From contig CAIPEB010000124.1 in the NCBI GenBank assembly GCA_903863885.1, positions 1-54,211 of the forward strand: DNA of 54,211 nt. The letters run 5' to 3'. A program made the position numbers and the translations under genes. Shown one piece after another: positions 36,519 through 44,686 of the stretch. Origin of the DNA: an uncultured Planctomycetaceae bacterium. Its GTDB lineage: Bacteria; Planctomycetota; Planctomycetia; Pirellulales; Pirellulaceae. The notes below the pieces were generated by a model. The model did not search any database and was not told the origin of the DNA. It was given only the letters and a program-made list of their open reading frames with translations. The first letter of the stretch is position 1. Every line of letters begins with the position of its first letter.

Positions 36519-38168
36519 ATGTCGAACCCGAGCGTGAAGGCATTTGTCGAGTTGATTCAACGCAGCGCGCTCGTGGAGCCAAAGTCGCTGAAACGCACAC
36601 TGCTGGACTGCAAGCAGCACTACGGCGGACAACTTCCCCGCAATGCGGAAGTGGTCGCTCAATGGCTCATCCAGGCAGGCCTGCTGACCTCATGGCAGCG
36701 TGACCGGCTATTCGAACGCCGGCACCGAGGCTTCTTCATGGGCCAGTACAAGCTGCTCGAACACCTGGCCACAGGCGGCATGTGCAACGTGTACGTGGCG
36801 GAACACACGGTGCTCAGGGTCAAGCGGGCGATGAAAGTCCTGCCTCATACCCGAGCGGGCGATTCGTCATACCTCGCGAGATTCGAGCAGGAGGCACGGT
36901 CGCTGGCAGCGATGGAACATCCTAACATCGTGCGGGCTTTCGACCTGGACCGGGATGGGGACCGCCACTACCTGATCATGGAACTGGTCCAGGGCCACGA
37001 CATTTCGCTGCTGGTCGCCAAGCACGGCCCGCTTCCCAGTGCGCTGGCCGCCAACCTGATCACGCAGGCGGCCGAAGGACTGGAGTACGCACATCAACAG
37101 GGCCTGGTCCACCGGGATGTGAAGCCGGCCAACCTGCTGCTGAACAACCGCGGAGTCGTCAAGATCCTGGACCTCGGACTGGCGCTGGTCGCGAACGACG
37201 AAGCCGCCTCGCTCACGCTTCGACACAACGAGAACGTCATCGGAACCGCGGATTATCTGGCACCGGAACAGGCGCTGAACAGCCACGGCGTGGACGCCCG
37301 CGCGGACATCTACGGATTGGGTTGCACGCTGTATTTCGCACTTACCGGGCACCCGCCCTTTCCGGAAGGCACGATCCCCCAGCGCATCGCCAAACATCAG
37401 CACGAGGCGCCGCCCAGCATCCTCATCGACCGCCCGGACTGCCCCGCAGACCTGAATGAAATCTGCATGCGCATGATGCGCAAGAAACCCGAAGAGCGAT
37501 ACGCATCATGCCGTGACGTCGCCAACACACTGGAACGCTGGCTGCAGCATCACGGCGTACTGTCCGGCCTGAACAAGCTGGAAACCGAGGAGAAAGTCGA
37601 ACTGCTCGCCAATGCGGCGGCCGAACAGGCAGCGGCCTGGACCTCCACGGATTATCGCAGTGAAAGCGGCTTCGCATCGGATCGAGCAACCGACCGTTCG
37701 ACGCTACCGCTCAGCAACAACCAGTTCGCCGACCCGCCAGGCGGGACCGCGCCGACCGGCATCAAACAACGGACCGGCGACTCGGATTCCTCTCCGCCGG
37801 CAGCGACCTCCGGAAGTTCGCGAAACGGCTCCGCCCCTCCTGCGGCGACAATCAGCGATCTGGAACTGGAGGCTATTCCTGTCGGCAACGGTTCGTCGCC
37901 CGAGAATGCAGAAGCCGGAACGAGCAGCATCCTCGACGCCGAGCCTCTGCCTCCGCTTCCACCTCCGAAGATCGAACGGCACACCCCGTCAAGCCACGTC
38001 GCTGAACATCTGCCTTCGACGCCGATCCTCATCCAAACACCGCGCTCAGGCGTCCGGCGCTACCGCCGAAAACGGCCTTGCTCTCCACTTCGGGTTTCGT
38101 TGTGGCTCGCCGTTGCCTCCGTCGTTGTGCTCGGACTGGCTGCCGGCATCTGGGCCGCTCTGCGGTAG
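36519..38168 (+). CDS. Membrane-anchored Ser/Thr protein kinase, planctomycete type
   Basis: A 549-residue eukaryotic-like kinase. Residues 1-75 are the planctomycete N-terminal extension (FVELIQRSALVEPKSLKR, LIQAGLLTSWQRDRLF). The kinase domain (about 77-345) has a Gly-rich loop ATGGMCNVYVAEH, Lys K106 in AMKVL, HRD at 198-200 with VKPANLLL, DLG (218-220) instead of DFG, and APE (248-250). A long Ser/Pro/Thr-rich linker (about 380-520) follows and one C-terminal membrane helix (LWLAVASVVVLGLAAGIWAAL), so the catalytic part faces the cytoplasm. The start is uncertain: ATG at 36519 fits relatives, ATG at 36465 adds 18 residues; neither has a good Shine-Dalgarno. Confidence 0.92.
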   Translation: MSNPSVKAFVELIQRSALVEPKSLKRTLLDCKQHYGGQLPRNAEVVAQWLIQAGLLTSWQRDRLFERRHRGFFMGQYKLLEHLATGGMCNVYVAEHTVLRVKRAMKVLPHTRAGDSSYLARFEQEARSLAAMEHPNIVRAFDLDRDGDRHYLIMELVQGHDISLLVAKHGPLPSALAANLITQAAEGLEYAHQQGLVHRDVKPANLLLNNRGVVKILDLGLALVANDEAASLTLRHNENVIGTADYLAPEQALNSHGVDARADIYGLGCTLYFALTGHPPFPEGTIPQRIAKHQHEAPPSILIDRPDCPADLNEICMRMMRKKPEERYASCRDVANTLERWLQHHGVLSGLNKLETEEKVELLANAAAEQAAAWTSTDYRSESGFASDRATDRSTLPLSNNQFADPPGGTAPTGIKQRTGDSDSSPPAATSGSSRNGSAPPAATISDLELEAIPVGNGSSPENAEAGTSSILDAEPLPPLPPPKIERHTPSSHVAEHLPSTPILIQTPRSGVRRYRRKRPCSPLRVSLWLAVASVVVLGLAAGIWAALR

Positions 38169-38580
38169 CGGTCTCGCATCTCGGCAATCTCGCAACTTGT
38201 GGCTCGCGGCTCCGAGTACCGTTCCGCAGGCCTGCCTCTTGAGCCGCGATAACTCGACCGTTCGCGTTGCCAATGCAGCGACAGCTATCGCATCGCAACT
38301 CGTTAGCTGAGAACGGACTCTGTATCCAAGCACCCCAAACGGCGGGTATGGCGTGGCAACCTTCGCCCGACGCCGGATTCCTGCCAGCACCGTGTTTCGA
38401 CCAAATTCATGCTTCGCAAGTCGTTTCAGAGAAACCACTTGCCTTGTTCACTTGTTTTTTCATAGGGGCCGTTTCTAGCATGCAGACAGAGCGTTTTTTC
38501 CGACTAGGCGCCGAGGCAAGCGGCGGCGGGATGGCTGGCGATGCGAATCGTCACGTTGAACACTTCGATGAGCAGGCACC
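38169..38580. other. Gene-free 412 bp
   Basis: Only short incidental open frames. A TTGCCT box at 38439-38444 and a T-run before CATAGG (38461-38466) could be a weak promoter for the next gene, but spacing is 16 and the match is poor. No RNA or terminator is recognised. Confidence 0.5.
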
Positions 38581-39258
38581 ATGACACATCACATACGGAC
38601 ACGAAAAGTCTTTTCGAGAACGGCCAGGCGTCATCCGGCTCTGTCCCGCGCCACCCGCAACTCACTCGAGTTGGGTCACCGAGCGCGCGGGGCGGCGTCC
38701 CGCGTGGACCGGTCGCATCTTCCACCGGAGGACTGGCACGAGCCGAATGAAGCCGTCCCGGCCGGGTATCGTATCCGCGTCTACCCGCCGGGGGCGGGTT
38801 ACATCCACGTTGTCACGCCCGAGGAGATCCGGGACCGCCTGGCCCAACTGCCGCGGCACATGGTGGACTCCCTCGAGGTCGTGCAATTGAGCCGAATGAC
38901 GCGGAAGAAGAAGACGTTTCCCTGCTACGGCATGCAGTGGGGAAGTGCGATTTACCTTTACCCGCTCGAAGCGACGCTGGTCGAGGAGTTCGCCAAGCCG
39001 CCGAGGCCGGCCGAGTTTATCGAAGCGCGCATGTACGGCGGGAGATGGGTGCAGGAGGGCGAGGCGTGGAAACTGGTCTGGACCCGGGATTCCATCCGCG
39101 ACTTCTACTTGAACAATGTCCTGCTGCACGAGTTGGGACACGTCATCGATTCGCGCAACGCGAAGTCGCGCGACCGCGAGCGATTCGCCGAGTGGTTCGC
39201 CATCGCGTACGGCTATCTTCCAAGCCGGCGCGGATCTATGCTGAAACCCCGCCGATGA
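38581..39258 (+). CDS. Putative zinc metallopeptidase-fold protein (HELGH)
   Basis: A 225-residue protein of unknown function. Residues 183-187 are HELGH, the zincin HExxH motif, followed by VIDSR and, 17 residues on, E204 in RERFAEWFA, which could be the third zinc ligand (gluzincin-like spacing). The N-terminal 50 residues are Arg/His-rich and not conserved-looking; residues 62-130 form beta strands (RIRVYPPGAGYIHVV, SAIYLYPLEATLV). There is no signal peptide, so it is probably cytoplasmic. The Shine-Dalgarno is weak and a later start is possible. The spacing to the cupin gene (52 bp) allows cotranscription. Confidence 0.72.
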   Translation: MTHHIRTRKVFSRTARRHPALSRATRNSLELGHRARGAASRVDRSHLPPEDWHEPNEAVPAGYRIRVYPPGAGYIHVVTPEEIRDRLAQLPRHMVDSLEVVQLSRMTRKKKTFPCYGMQWGSAIYLYPLEATLVEEFAKPPRPAEFIEARMYGGRWVQEGEAWKLVWTRDSIRDFYLNNVLLHELGHVIDSRNAKSRDRERFAEWFAIAYGYLPSRRGSMLKPRR

Positions 39259-39310
39259 CTGGGGCTTTGGCGGGACATGCCACCTGGGGATTTTGCCGGC
39301 GGAGGATACC

Positions 39311-39640
39311 GTGCAGCGATACTTTATTGACGCCGATGACTGCAAAGCGAAAGCGATTTTCCCCGGGGTGCAAATCCGCACCGCCGCCGGATCGCAGATG
39401 ATGCTCTCCGTGGTCTACTTCGAGCCGAACTCCGTGGTCGAGTCGCATTCGCATCCTCACGAGCAGGTCGGCATTCTGCTGGAAGGGGAATTGACGTTCA
39501 CGATCGGCGACCAGACGCAGGTGGTGTCACCGGGACAGATGTGGTGCATCCCGGGCGGTGTGCCTCACCGGGTCGTGGCGGGACCGAAACGGGCCAAGGC
39601 GCTCGACGTGTTTCATCCGGTTCGCGAGGACTACCTCTAG
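39311..39640 (+). CDS. Small cupin-domain protein
   Basis: A 109-residue single-domain cupin. Motif 1 holds H46, H48 and H50 (ESHSHPHEQVGILLEGE) and motif 2 ends with GGVPHRV (H86), so metal binding is likely. Small cupins of this kind bind sugars or act as isomerases or dioxygenases; the substrate is unknown. The GTG start at 39311 is fixed by GGAGG 5 bases upstream; an in-frame TTG at 39293 would precede that site. Phe/Pro-rich end HPVREDYL is typical. Confidence 0.85.
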   Translation: MQRYFIDADDCKAKAIFPGVQIRTAAGSQMMLSVVYFEPNSVVESHSHPHEQVGILLEGELTFTIGDQTQVVSPGQMWCIPGGVPHRVVAGPKRAKALDVFHPVREDYL

Positions 39641-39768
39641 GTCGCCCCGGGCGAGGTCCGCAGGGACGCTCTCCGGCACGCGGCACTTGTCGCCATGCAT
39701 TGGTTCGACTAGGATTTCTCGTGGAATGTTCGGCGGTAACTGCTTCCGATTCGTGTTGATCACACACA

Positions 39769-39880
39769 GGGCGGCAGGTCCGCCGGCCAAAGCGGTGCTG
39801 CGGCACCGGGCAAATAACCTGCTCCCGTTCGTGGCTGGGCTTTGGGCGAAGAACAAACATCCTGACCGGTAGTGTCACAG
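39769..39880 (+). repeat. Dispersed intergenic repeat, copy B
   Basis: Ungapped partner of 1557-1668 (83 of 112 bases identical by hand count). The start again folds: GCGGCA pairs with TGCTGC using one G-T pair around the inner CCGC/GCGG stem. Identity is highest in the first 30 bases (28 of 30) and in the last 20. It lies between the cupin gene and the DAHP synthase leader. Confidence 0.6.
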
Positions 39881-39890
39881 TTATCTGTGA
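39875..39890. promoter_or_regulatory. 16-bp palindromic element before the aromatic leader
   Basis: TCACAG (39875-39880), TTAT, CTGTGA (39885-39890): perfect arms ending 18 bases before the leader-peptide ATG. It may be an operator or the first hairpin of the leader RNA. No convincing -10/-35 pair was found here. Confidence 0.4.
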
Positions 39891-39908
39891 GAATTTGCGG
39901 CTGTCGAT

Positions 39909-39983
39909 ATGTTGCGTTCCTGCTTCGGCTATTTTTGGTTTTACTTTAGCCCTCGGGTTCGAGGGGCCGGAGGAGGTTCATAA
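39909..39983 (+). CDS. Aromatic-rich leader peptide of the DAHP synthase gene
   Basis: A 24-codon ORF (ATG at 39909, TAA at 39981-39983) too short for usual gene calling. Residues 6-13 read FGYFWFYF: three kinds of aromatic codon, seven in eight positions (TTC, TAT, TTT, TGG, TTT, TAC, TTT at 39924-39947). The stop codon falls in the loop region of the second hairpin of the leader. The 110 bp between the terminator and the next ATG leads to a DAHP synthase, the first enzyme of aromatic amino acid synthesis. This is the layout of pheA/trp-type attenuators, where ribosome stalling on scarce charged tRNA decides termination. The ribosome-binding site is weak (GAGAA at about 15 bases), the main doubt. 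Confidence 0.75.
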   Translation: MLRSCFGYFWFYFSPRVRGAGGGS

Positions 39984-40008
39984 CCTCGATCCAGAATCGG
40001 AAAGATTC
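39950..40008 (+). promoter_or_regulatory. Leader hairpins of the putative attenuator
   Basis: Three perfect small stems follow the aromatic codons: CCCTCG/CGAGGG (39950-39955 with 39960-39965), GAGGTT/AACCTC (39973-39978 with 39982-39987) and GAATC/GATTC (39994-39998 with 40004-40008). TCGGGTTC (39953-39960) can alternatively pair with the terminator segment GGACCCGA (40020-40027), with one G-T pair, and GGG beyond an internal loop with CCC at 40014-40016; that would sequester the 5' arm of the terminator. Confidence 0.55.
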
Positions 40009-40010
40009 AC

Positions 40011-40048
40011 AAGCCCTGAGGACCCGAAAGATCCTCAGGGCTTTTTTT
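40011..40048 (+). terminator. Intrinsic terminator / attenuator before DAHP synthase
   Basis: AAGCCCTGAGGA (40011-40022) pairs perfectly with TCCTCAGGGCTT (40032-40043) around a 9-base loop, and the run of seven T (40042-40048) follows at once. It lies 110 bp before the DAHP synthase ATG, on the same strand, with no other gene in between, so it is placed to stop transcription of that gene. Confidence 0.9.
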
Positions 40049-40158
40049 GTTGAAGGGCAATCTTGCTGCACGGCCTTTTTTGCTGCAGCTTCAGTTGCTG
40101 AGGTGCGGGCGTAATTCAGAAGATTGCGGGCAGCGTCTTCGGAGGGAGGAGTTTTTCG

Positions 40159-41172
40159 ATGATTGTTGTGATGCAGAAGGGCGCGACACGGGACCAGGTT
40201 GACCATATGGCTCAGCGCGTGGAAGAGCTGGGACTTAAGAGCCATGTGATCATCGGGGCCGAGCGGACGGTGATTGCCGCGATCGGCGAGAAACGCGATT
40301 ACATGCGAGACGCTTTGGAGAGCGGTCCGGGTGTCGAGCGGGTGGTGCCGATTCTGGCTCCATTCAAAGTGGCCAGCCGCGAAGTGAAGCCAGAGCCGAC
40401 ACAGGTGGTGGCCGGCAGCCTGCGGGTCGGTGCGGGCACGATCGGCGTGATTGCGGGTCCCTGCTCGGTCGAGAACGAGGCACAGATTATTGAGACGGCC
40501 CATCGCGTCAAGGCCGCCGGCGCAACGGCACTGCGCGGCGGGGCTTTCAAACCCCGCACCAGTCCGTACAGCTTCCAGGGACTGAAGGAAAAGGGCCTTG
40601 AGATGCTGAGCCGGGCCCGCGAGGAAACGGGGCTCGCGATCGTCACCGAAGTCATGGCGCCTGAGGACGTGCCGCTCGTGGCACAGCACACCGACGTGCT
40701 GCAGGTGGGCGCCCGCAACATGCAGAACTACCGCCTGCTGGAAGTCGTCGGCCAGTCGAAATGCGCGGTGCTGCTGAAGCGAGGCCCCGCGGCAACGATC
40801 GAAGAACTGCTGCTGGCCGCGGAGTACATCCTCGACGGCGGCAACAAGAACGTCATGCTCTGCGAACGGGGCATCCGCACTTTCGAGGCCCACACTCGCT
40901 TCACGCTGCCGTTGGCCACGGTCCCGTACCTGCACAATCTGACTCACCTGCCGATCGTCGTGGATCCCAGCCACGGCACCGGCCACACGTACCTGGTGCC
41001 GGACATGGCGGCCGCGGCGGTTGCTGCTGGAACGGATGGCCTGATCATCGAGGTGCATCCGGATCCCGAGCACGCGATGAGCGACGGATACCAATCGCTG
41101 GACTACCGCCAGTTCGAGGAGACGATGGAAAAGTGCCGCAAGATCGCCAACGTGCTCGGCAAGACGATGTGA
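40159..41172 (+). CDS. aroF: 3-deoxy-7-phosphoheptulonate (DAHP) synthase, type I beta with regulatory domain
   Basis: First enzyme of the shikimate pathway, joining phosphoenolpyruvate and erythrose 4-phosphate; 337 residues. Residues 1-70 are a ferredoxin-like regulatory domain as in the Thermotoga enzyme, where it binds Tyr/Phe. The catalytic barrel follows: [51 protein letters not shown] and [13 protein letters not shown] strong GGAGGGAGGAG precedes the ATG. Expression is probably controlled by the leader and terminator upstream, which together with the N-terminal domain would give both transcriptional and allosteric feedback. Confidence 0.97.
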   Translation: MIVVMQKGATRDQVDHMAQRVEELGLKSHVIIGAERTVIAAIGEKRDYMRDALESGPGVERVVPILAPFKVASREVKPEPTQVVAGSLRVGAGTIGVIAGPCSVENEAQIIETAHRVKAAGATALRGGAFKPRTSPYSFQGLKEKGLEMLSRAREETGLAIVTEVMAPEDVPLVAQHTDVLQVGARNMQNYRLLEVVGQSKCAVLLKRGPAATIEELLLAAEYILDGGNKNVMLCERGIRTFEAHTRFTLPLATVPYLHNLTHLPIVVDPSHGTGHTYLVPDMAAAAVAAGTDGLIIEVHPDPEHAMSDGYQSLDYRQFEETMEKCRKIANVLGKTM

Positions 41173-41897
41173 CGCAACCGGACTCGGTGATTCCGACCGC
41201 GCAACCGGCTTCGCACCGACCGCCATCCGTCCGGGAACTGCCCATACCGGGCGGATGGCAGGAAACGCGAATGACGATCGCGGGGCGCGAATTCGATTTG
41301 CTGCTGCCGGCGGATCCCGACATGTTTCTCGAGCAACTCGAGGAACGGGCCGCTCAAGGCGAAGCCACGCCCGACCCGTACTGGGCCCGTCTCTGGCCGT
41401 GCGCGATTGAATTAGCCGCGTCGATACTGGATGCCTCGTGGACCCGCGGCGAAGCAGCATTGGAAATCGGCTGCGGGGTCGGCCTGGCAGGTCTGGCCGG
41501 ATTGCACCGGGGACTGAATGTCACGTTCAGCGATCTGGAAGCGACGGCGGTTGCCCTGGCACGGGAGAATGCGCAGCGAAACGGATTTCCCGACTCGCAG
41601 GGCGTTTCGTTCGATTGGCACGAACCGCCGCGCCTGACCTATCCGATCATCCTCGCCTCGGACGTGCTGTACGACCTCAAACTCCACGACGTGCTGCTCT
41701 CGCTTCTGGATGCCATGCTGCCCGGGACCGGCATTTGCTGGATCGGCGATCCGGGGCGAGTTCATGCGGAACGATTCGTGCAATCCGCGCGAGCACGGGG
41801 CTTTGCCGTGAGTCTGCATGACGCCCGGGGAAATGAGCTTCGCAAACCGCACACCGGCCGGTTTCAGAGGCTTGTTTTGACTCGCGGTGATTCCTGA
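41169..41897 (+). CDS. Class I methyltransferase, METTL/ETFB-KMT-like
   Basis: A 242-residue protein. DPYWARLWPCAIELAASIL followed by the SAM motif ALEIGCGVGLAGLAGLHRG and VTFSDLEATAVALARENAQRNGF is characteristic of the protein-lysine/nicotinamide N-methyltransferase-like family (Pfam Methyltransf_16). PIILASDVLYDLKLHDVLL is the post-motif segment. The GTG start at 41169 overlaps the stop of the DAHP synthase gene (GTGA), so translation is coupled; the larger open frame from 40761 lies inside that gene. The substrate is unknown; a link with the shikimate pathway is not evident. Confidence 0.85.
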   Translation: MTQPDSVIPTAQPASHRPPSVRELPIPGGWQETRMTIAGREFDLLLPADPDMFLEQLEERAAQGEATPDPYWARLWPCAIELAASILDASWTRGEAALEIGCGVGLAGLAGLHRGLNVTFSDLEATAVALARENAQRNGFPDSQGVSFDWHEPPRLTYPIILASDVLYDLKLHDVLLSLLDAMLPGTGICWIGDPGRVHAERFVQSARARGFAVSLHDARGNELRKPHTGRFQRLVLTRGDS

Positions 41898-41904
41898 GCG
41901 GCGG

Positions 41905-44073
41905 TCATTTCTTCGCCGCCCGCAATTGGCCCATCAGCGCGGCGAGCGATTGCTGCTGGGCCTGCGTCACGGCCGCCAGCAGACACTGGCTGGGAGCGTC
42001 GAATCGCAGCACTCCAAGGCCGCCATGTTCCCTGAGTGCATCTTCCCCCAGATTCGCTTTGGCCTTGTCGATCAACTGCTCGCCGGTCATTCCGCCCGCG
42101 ACGAGATCCTTGGCGGGGTAGAACTCCAGTTCAATCCGCTTGTCGAGCACCTGCCGCGAGGTGACCTGAAACGTCGATTCATCCACGATGCGATAGGTCA
42201 AATCCAGCGGACCGAGCAGGATGCGCAACGCCTCCGACAAGGGCTGGTTTCGCACATTGCACGGCACCTGGGCGCCGGGGTTCCAACCCATTTCCCCAGC
42301 CCCGTCCCAGTCGATCAAGATCTCCGTCGCGGACTCTTTCGCCAGTCGGCGGACGATCGTCGAAAGCCGCTCCGGGCGAGGACAGGTCAATGTCACGGCC
42401 GTCTTCAGCTTCGACTGGGCTTTCTCCGTGCGCGGAGTCAATTGAAACAGCGCCGGATCCATCTTGCCGCGGGGCGTCAATCCCTGAGCCACGCGCAGCT
42501 TCTCGCAGAAGGCCAGGACCTGGTAAAGGACCGGTTCCTCGTTCTTCACCAACAGCGATTGATCGCGGGTCTGCAGGGTGCCCGTACCGCCGGCTGCCTT
42601 CCAGGTTTCGGGGGCGATCAGTTCCCGAATCAACTGCCCGATCTGCTCCAACCGGACAGCATCGTTGTTGGTCAGGTCGCCCAGTTCAAACGGCACCTCA
42701 CGCGTGCGGGCCCCCTTCGCATCGACGCGGGTCACAAACACCTGCCGCTCCATCACCGTGTATCCCAACCCGAGCCCTTTGAGCGTCTCGCCGAGCAGAT
42801 CGCCGACCGTCACCTTGGTCTGGCGGGCGGTGACGGGCGTTTCGGGTGAAATATGCAGCCAGGGCAGAACATCGGGGTCAAGCGTGACCGGGATCGTGCT
42901 GTAGTCGGAGACAAAACTGAGGAAATCCACCAGCGGGACTTCGTTGAAGTCGATCTGCTGTATCACGTCAGCCAGGCGAGATTCCATGTCCACCACCACC
43001 GGATCGGGACGAGGCACGGGCGGCCGAGCGGGCAGGTCCGGCGAAAAACCGCCGGCCGGCGGTATCGCCCCTTCCGCAACGGGTGATTCGCCAATCACGG
43101 AGCCGAACGCCTTCAGCGTTTCCCGGAGCGAAGCGGCGGAGGACATCGAGTCCGCCGCGTCCTTTGCCGCCGGCTTGGCCTCGGCGGGCATGGATTCGGC
43201 CGGTTTCGTTTCCTCCGGCTTGGCCTCGGCCGGTTTCGGCTCGGCAGGCTTTGATTCTTCGGGCTTGGGCTCAGCGGGTGTCGGTTCGGCCGGTTTGGCA
43301 GTGCCGGGCGTGGGTTTCTCGACCGATGGCGGCCCGAGGTCCGACGGCACTTGCGCCGTCGGCGACGCCGGTTCGGGCTTTGCTTCTGGACTCGGCGCCG
43401 GCGGGTCCGCCTTGCCTGTCTTCGGATTCTCGGTCTTCGAATGCTCCGGCGTTGCCGGAGTTTCCTGTCCCTTGGCGGGCGCGGGAGTCGGGGGCGACTT
43501 CGCGGCCGAATCGCGTTTGGCCACTTCGCGCGGGTTGCCCGTCGTCCGGTCGTCCGGTCTGCTCATCCACATGAACAGCAGCACGGCCATGACAATGCCG
43601 CTCACACCGGTCAGAGCGAGAATCAGCCTTCCCCGCCACAAGGCGACCTGCGGCAAATCGGGCTCCTCATCCGGCAACGCAAGTCCGGCATCCAGAGGCG
43701 TGGGGGCAGGTTCCTCGGATGACTCCCCGGCCGTCGCGTCGGTCAGGTCACCGGATTGTCTCGCGGCCGTTTCGCTGGCCTGTTGTCCGGCCGCGGAACT
43801 GTCTACAAAACCATAGAGCGTGGGATCCTCGACGGTGTCCGCGAGATTTGCGGCCGATTCGGAAGTGCTGCTGCCTGCGGGAGGCACTGGTTCAGTCTTG
43901 GGCCGAGGAGGAGGCGAGGCCGTGCGGGGCGCTGCGTTTGATTCATTCGAGGGCGGCTCGACCAACACCATGCTGCCGCACTTGGGGCACGTCAGGATCT
44001 GGCCGATCGCCGATCGATCGCGGACCCGCAACGTAGTCTGACACGTGGTGCAGGCAATAGCGAACGGTTCCAC
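41905..44073 (-). CDS. Large membrane protein with zinc ribbon, PAEPKP repeats and STN-like domains
   Basis: A 722-residue protein. C8, C11, C29 and C32 form an N-terminal zinc ribbon (ACTTC...LTCPKCG). One membrane helix lies at about 148-170 (RLILALTGVSGIVMAVLLFMWM), giving a cytoplasmic N-terminus. Residues about 250-320 are low-complexity Lys/Pro/Glu/Ala repeats of PAEPKPEE type that could span the periplasm. From about 365 two regions (VIQQIDFNEVPLVDFLSFVSDYSTIPVTLDPDVLPWL and KLKTAVTLTCPRPERLSTIVRRLAKESATEILIDW) resemble the STN/secretin N-domain fold. It could couple envelope and cytoplasm. GTG start at 44073 with AAAGGA upstream. Converges 7 bp from the methyltransferase. Confidence 0.75.
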   Translation of the reverse strand: MEPFAIACTTCQTTLRVRDRSAIGQILTCPKCGSMVLVEPPSNESNAAPRTASPPPRPKTEPVPPAGSSTSESAANLADTVEDPTLYGFVDSSAAGQQASETAARQSGDLTDATAGESSEEPAPTPLDAGLALPDEEPDLPQVALWRGRLILALTGVSGIVMAVLLFMWMSRPDDRTTGNPREVAKRDSAAKSPPTPAPAKGQETPATPEHSKTENPKTGKADPPAPSPEAKPEPASPTAQVPSDLGPPSVEKPTPGTAKPAEPTPAEPKPEESKPAEPKPAEAKPEETKPAESMPAEAKPAAKDAADSMSSAASLRETLKAFGSVIGESPVAEGAIPPAGGFSPDLPARPPVPRPDPVVVDMESRLADVIQQIDFNEVPLVDFLSFVSDYSTIPVTLDPDVLPWLHISPETPVTARQTKVTVGDLLGETLKGLGLGYTVMERQVFVTRVDAKGARTREVPFELGDLTNNDAVRLEQIGQLIRELIAPETWKAAGGTGTLQTRDQSLLVKNEEPVLYQVLAFCEKLRVAQGLTPRGKMDPALFQLTPRTEKAQSKLKTAVTLTCPRPERLSTIVRRLAKESATEILIDWDGAGEMGWNPGAQVPCNVRNQPLSEALRILLGPLDLTYRIVDESTFQVTSRQVLDKRIELEFYPAKDLVAGGMTGEQLIDKAKANLGEDALREHGGLGVLRFDAPSQCLLAAVTQAQQQSLAALMGQLRAAKK

Positions 44074-44192
44074 GATCTCTGGATTCCTTTCGTGCTGCTG
44101 GCAGGGAAAAGCGATCGGGGCGCTCGAGCACCTTCAATCTGAGCATGAACGTCGCAAGACGTCCAGTCGTTGTTTGCACGCAGCAGCGGGAG

Positions 44193-44432
44193 TCACTCGC
44201 CGGGCAGGGAATCGTCGTCCTGGATCGCTTTGAGCCCCAGAGCGATGACCAGCAGAAAAAGGTCCGTAACCGTCAGAATGAGGCAGGCCACCGCCGTCCA
44301 GAGCAGCGCGCGCGCGGCCGATTCGTCTCCGAGCGAGCGGACGAGCAAAAAGAAAGCCATCAGCATGGTGAACGCAACAACCAGAACGGCCGCAGCGCCG
44401 ACCAGCACGTGAAATAGTCGACGTGGAATCAC
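44193..44432 (-). CDS. Small two-helix membrane protein
   Basis: A 79-residue protein with two predicted membrane helices (VLVGAAAVLVVAFTMLMAFFLLV and ALLWTAVACLILTVTDLFLLVIALGL) and an acidic C-terminus. GTG start at 44432. It lies 120 bp upstream of the large STN-like protein on the same strand. Function unknown. Confidence 0.65.
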   Translation of the reverse strand: MIPRRLFHVLVGAAAVLVVAFTMLMAFFLLVRSLGDESAARALLWTAVACLILTVTDLFLLVIALGLKAIQDDDSLPGE

Positions 44433-44686
44433 AGCGTATCCCGCAAAGTTTCACTGAACCGCCCAATCTTCCAGTGAAAGCGGTTCTATGTCAACCGTGG
44501 CACTTGCAGTTCGGGACCGTTTGTAGCGGGCGGACAGCGACAAAAAGCCTCGCTGCCGAATTGAATCACGCCACGAATAATGCGTTCGCGTTAGAATAGA
44601 GAATCAACCGCTGAATATGCCGGGCCGTCTCCAGGCGGCCGCGGGTCGGGGGCTCGGCGGTCACACCGGCGCGAGGCTTGAGCTTC

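Noticed and set aside
40761-41168. Long upstream extension of the second methyltransferase within the DAHP synthase gene
   Set aside because: Frame-shifted copy of aroF sequence; the GTGA overlap at 41169 gives the family-like start.
43180-43300. Tandem repeat DNA suggesting a CRISPR or satellite
   Set aside because: The repeats are in-frame codons for the PAEPKPEE-type linker of a protein-coding gene; no regular spacers.
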